A stretch of 5,372 nt of DNA from Dehalococcoidia bacterium (lineage in GTDB: Bacteria > Chloroflexota > Dehalococcoidia > GIF9 > AB-539-J10), in the NCBI GenBank assembly GCA_030605665.1, contig JAUWHW010000045.1, positions 1 to 5,372 of the forward strand. The letters are read 5' to 3'. Each line of letters opens with the position of its first letter. The stretch's first letter is position 1. Shown here one piece after another: positions 5,248 to 5,372 of the stretch. Made by a program: the position numbers and the translations under genes. Under the pieces are notes generated by a model. It was not told the origin of the DNA. It saw only the letters and a list, made by a program, of their open reading frames with translations, and did not search any database.

Positions 5248-5372
5248 GAGTTTTCAGGACAAGTCGCTCCAATGTTCCGATTGTGGGACTACCTTCACTT
5301 TCAGTGCTGAGGAACAAGAATTCTTCGCGTCTAAAGGCTACACTAACGAGCCTAAGCGCTGTCCCTCATGCC
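5246..5372 (+). CDS. Zinc-ribbon protein (zf-trcl type), 3'-truncated by the window
   Basis: The first 42 residues are visible: CSDC (Cys10, Cys13), an aromatic and acidic stretch FTFSAEEQEFFASKGYTNEP, and CPSC (Cys39, Cys42). Four cysteines in CxxC-x25-CxxC spacing and the EQEFF..KGY.NEPKRCP signature match the probable zinc-ribbon family zf-trcl. The biochemical role of this family is not established; binding of one zinc ion is expected. The ATG has an excellent AAAGGAGGT at 5231-5239, a good promoter 115 bp upstream and a start-codon hairpin. The C-terminal part lies beyond the window. Confidence 0.85.
   Translation, partial: MSFQDKSLQCSDCGTTFTFSAEEQEFFASKGYTNEPKRCPSC

Overview
The window looks like part of an anaerobic Chloroflexota (Dehalococcoidia-like) genome, possibly a metagenome-derived contig. 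That placement is an inference. It rests on a pantothenate operon with a DUF2520 Rossmann protein in the ketopantoate-reductase slot, a zf-trcl-type zinc-ribbon gene with a strong AAAGGAGGT, and several short palindromic dispersed repeats at gene borders. No rRNA, tRNA or CRISPR array is visible.

Left part, + strand. Positions 1-219 hold no gene I can support, only a palindromic repeat (67-126) and a strong hairpin (181-209). A 261-residue secreted or lipoprotein-like protein follows (220-1005); it carries a His and a Cys arranged as in clan CD (caspase/gingipain-like) peptidases. Next comes a HicB-type antitoxin (1197-1415) and an adjacent HicA toxin gene broken by a frameshift (1417-1603).

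Centre, - strand, transcribed right to left: a DUF2520 protein (4474-3590), panB (3439-2579) and panC (2476-1643). PanB makes ketopantoate, the DUF2520 protein is the candidate reductase to pantoate, and PanC joins pantoate to beta-alanine. The operon is preceded by a good sigma70-type promoter and a roughly 130-nt leader. The leader holds two hairpins, one with two bulged adenosines as described for the 'pan' RNA motif, and ends in an intrinsic terminator. A competing antiterminator pairing can be drawn, so the leader looks like a transcription-attenuating riboswitch.

The main oddity is at panC. Just outside the intact gene lie degenerate copies of its own two ends: a start-like piece with a good RBS at 2543-2565, and an end-like piece with the stop codon conserved in place at 1058-1120. 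They fit the ends of an older resident panC that was replaced or interrupted by a segment carrying the present panC, a dispersed repeat and the hicBA module. The present panC has lost a recognisable RBS. Every junction of the operon is also invaded by repeats, and two of these supply the stop codons of panB and the DUF2520 gene.

Right part. A C-terminal remnant of an integrase-core transposase (4724-4984, -) ends exactly at the -35 box of the pan operon promoter. Positions 4985-5102 show nothing recognisable. A + strand promoter (5103-5131) then drives a zinc-ribbon gene (5246 to the window edge), whose start codon is covered by a perfect 10-bp inverted repeat in its leader.
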